This document shows, piece after piece, positions 60,476 to 61,958 of a stretch of DNA of 61,958 nt. Source of the DNA: an uncultured Collinsella sp. GTDB taxonomy: Bacteria > Actinomycetota > Coriobacteriia > Coriobacteriales > Coriobacteriaceae. The notes beneath the pieces were generated by a model. It was not told the origin of the DNA, made no database searches, and worked only from the letters and a program-made list of their open reading frames with translations. Position 1 is the stretch's first letter. Every line of letters starts with the position of its first letter. The position numbers and the translations under genes are program-made. Location: positions 1 to 61,958 of the forward strand of contig UQIV01000015.1 in assembly GCA_900541205.1 (NCBI GenBank), written 5' to 3'.

Positions 60476-61789
60476 CTACAGGCGCTCGCGAACCGCCTCG
60501 ACGACGTTGGCCAGATCGGCAAGGACCTCATCATGGCTCTCCATGTCGCGCACCTTGACCTTGCCGGCGGCAAGCTCGTCGCCACCCAGGACCAAGATGA
60601 GCTTGGCGCCCACCTTATCGGCCTGCTTAAACTGGGCCTTGAGCGAACGGCCCTGATAGTCGGCCTCGGTCACGATGCCTGCGGCGCGAAGCTCCTGCGT
60701 AATGGCAAAGACGTTCTGGCGCAGCTCCTTGCCGGCGTTGGCGACATAGACGCACGGGGCCTCATCGGCACCCAAATCGCTGCCAAAGGCCTGCAGGGCC
60801 AGCAGGGCGCGCTCAAAACCGACGGCAAAGCCGACGCCCGCCGTGGGCTTGCCACCCTCGAGCTCGACCAGGCCGTCGTAGCGGCCACCGCCGCCGATGG
60901 AGCCGACGCCGGCGCCAGGGGCCTCAACCTCAAAGACGGTGCGGGTGTAGTAGTCCAGGCCGCGCACCAAGGTGGGATCCTCGACATACTCGATACCGGC
61001 GGCATCCAGATAGCGCTTGACCTGCTCGTAGTGCTCGCGGCACTCGTCGCACAGGTTGTCGCCCATCAGCGGGGCGTCGGCCATGATCTCGCGGCAGTGG
61101 TCGTTCTTGCAGTCGAAGGCACGCAGCGGGTTGAGCTCGGCGCGCTCGCGGCACTCATCGCACATCTCGTCTGCGTGATCGAGGATAAACTGCTTGACCT
61201 GCTCGCGATATGCCGGACGGCACTGCGCATCGCCCATCGAGTTAATAAGCAGACGGAGCTTGGACAGATCGAAGCCCAGGCGCTTGTAGAACTCCATGAG
61301 CATGATGATGCACTCGGCGTCGGCAGCCGGATCGGGAGCGCCGAGCCACTCGATGCCCACCTGGTGGAACTGGCGCAGGCGTCCCTTCTGGGGGCGCTCG
61401 CCACGGAACATGGCCTCGGCGTAATAGGCCTTAAACGACGTGGAGCCCTGGGGCACCAGGTTGTTCTCCACGACGGCGCGCACCACGCCGGCCGTGCCCT
61501 CGGGGCGAAGTGCCAGGCGCTGCTTGGGCTTGAGTTTGGTGTCGGTGCCCTCGGTAAAGACGCGCTCCAGGTTGGCGCCGCTGAACACGCGGAACATTTC
61601 CTTGCGCACGACGTCGGTCGACTGGCCGATGCCGTGGACAAACACATCTACCTGCTCGATCGCGGGCGTCTCGATGGGTTTAAAACCAAACGGCTCGAAC
61701 ACACCGGCCGCAATCTGCTGCATCTTTTGCCAGGCGCGCATCTCGGCGCCGATAAGGTCGCGGGTTCCCTCCGCCTTCTGTGCCTGCAT
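60476..61789 (-). CDS. hisS: Histidyl-tRNA synthetase
   Basis: This 437-aa class II synthetase charges tRNA-His. Motif 1 region is GTRDLIGAEMRAWQKMQQ, motif 2 is RPEGTAGVVRAV with FRGERPQKGRLRQFHQVGIE, the histidine-specific signatures are LVRGLDYYTRTVFE and the later GGGRYDGLV, and a C-terminal anticodon domain follows. Four Cys (CDECRERAEL...CDECREHYEQ) may bind zinc, as in other HisS of this type. ATG 61789 is preferred over TTG 61795 by the AAAGG spacing. Confidence 0.96.
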   Translation of the reverse strand: MQAQKAEGTRDLIGAEMRAWQKMQQIAAGVFEPFGFKPIETPAIEQVDVFVHGIGQSTDVVRKEMFRVFSGANLERVFTEGTDTKLKPKQRLALRPEGTAGVVRAVVENNLVPQGSTSFKAYYAEAMFRGERPQKGRLRQFHQVGIEWLGAPDPAADAECIIMLMEFYKRLGFDLSKLRLLINSMGDAQCRPAYREQVKQFILDHADEMCDECRERAELNPLRAFDCKNDHCREIMADAPLMGDNLCDECREHYEQVKRYLDAAGIEYVEDPTLVRGLDYYTRTVFEVEAPGAGVGSIGGGGRYDGLVELEGGKPTAGVGFAVGFERALLALQAFGSDLGADEAPCVYVANAGKELRQNVFAITQELRAAGIVTEADYQGRSLKAQFKQADKVGAKLILVLGGDELAAGKVKVRDMESHDEVLADLANVVEAVRERL

Positions 61790-61857
61790 GGGCAAACACC
61801 TTTCTTTTGTATCGCGTCATAGGTAACGGTCATTATACGGCACAAACGCAAACAGCG

Positions 61858-61922
61858 GCGGGGGGGGGGGGGGGGGGAGGGGGGGGGGGGTGGGGGGGGC
61901 GGGCGGGGGGGCGGGGGGGGGG
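61858..61922. other. Poly-G low-complexity tract
   Basis: About 60 of 65 bases are G, with scattered A, T and C, within 40 bases of the window end. Nothing else in the window looks like it. It has the appearance of dark-cycle G calls from two-colour sequencing placed at a contig end, not of biological sequence. Confidence 0.8.
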
Positions 61923-61958
61923 TTACCCTTTTCAACCGACCCCTACGCGGCCCGGGTC

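Noticed and set aside
61648..61935. Pro-rich protein reading through the poly-G tract
   Set aside because: The Pro run is only the translation of the probable sequencing artefact, and the rest is a shadow of hisS.

Overview
The window looks like a draft contig from a Coriobacteriia gut actinobacterium, most likely Collinsella. The basis is high GC, a MoaC-MobB fusion, type I glutamine synthetase next to an orphan OmpR-type regulator, PEP carboxylase, and many short intergenic palindromes. The genus is inferred from gene content, not from a marker gene. The last ~60 bases are a poly-G tract that looks like a sequencing artefact at a contig end.

Layout. 0.4-6.8 kb: HAD phosphatase, MFS permease, moaA with a moaC-mobB fusion, and an orphan protein with an AbiEi/DUF559-like look, separated by three families of palindromic repeats. 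7-13.3 kb: a heterodimeric ABC exporter, then a MATE pump with a BmrR-like MerR regulator and a MerR-type promoter. 13.3-19.7 kb: ligA, htrA, an atypical OmpR-type regulator and glnA. 19.8-20.7 kb: a HepT/MntA toxin-antitoxin pair whose antitoxin carries an extra N-terminal ribbon-helix-helix-like domain.

20.7-45 kb is a sugar-acid catabolic region. UxaC, UxaB and UxaA convert hexuronates to 2-keto-3-deoxygluconate (KDG). An IlvD/Edd-type dehydratase, fed by a GntP permease, probably makes KDG from an aldonate. KdgK and Eda then take KDG to pyruvate and glyceraldehyde 3-phosphate. Two LacI-type and two GntR-type regulators sit among these genes. Operator-like palindromes (CGAAACCGATTTCG, AGGTGAACGTTCACC, TCATCAGAC/GTCTGATGA) tie the modules together. 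An OYE-type flavoenzyme and a GltD-like protein lie inside the region.

45-62 kb: a feoA-feoA-feoB-Cys-rich iron operon with DtxR-like boxes, an HPr with Asp at position 46, aspS, serB, a split nickel-pincer lactate racemase set (larB, larC1, tetR on +; larA and a larD-like channel on -), ppc and hisS.

Most interesting are several candidate structured nucleic-acid elements, recognised because loops stay constant while paired stems change: (a) a 58-nt hairpin right behind a LacI-type operator and a shared promoter, upstream of kdgK and of a YczE-like membrane gene; (b) a larger candidate cis-regulatory RNA with the invariant AGCAGTGCCTCCGATAACC, upstream of eda and of the same membrane gene, with a terminator/antiterminator-like arrangement in the second copy; (c) two long palindromes with an embedded terminator that share the internal loop ATTCCGCA / GAGGAC on unrelated 24-26 bp perfect stems. 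None of these was recognised as a known family; Rfam and comparative searches would decide.
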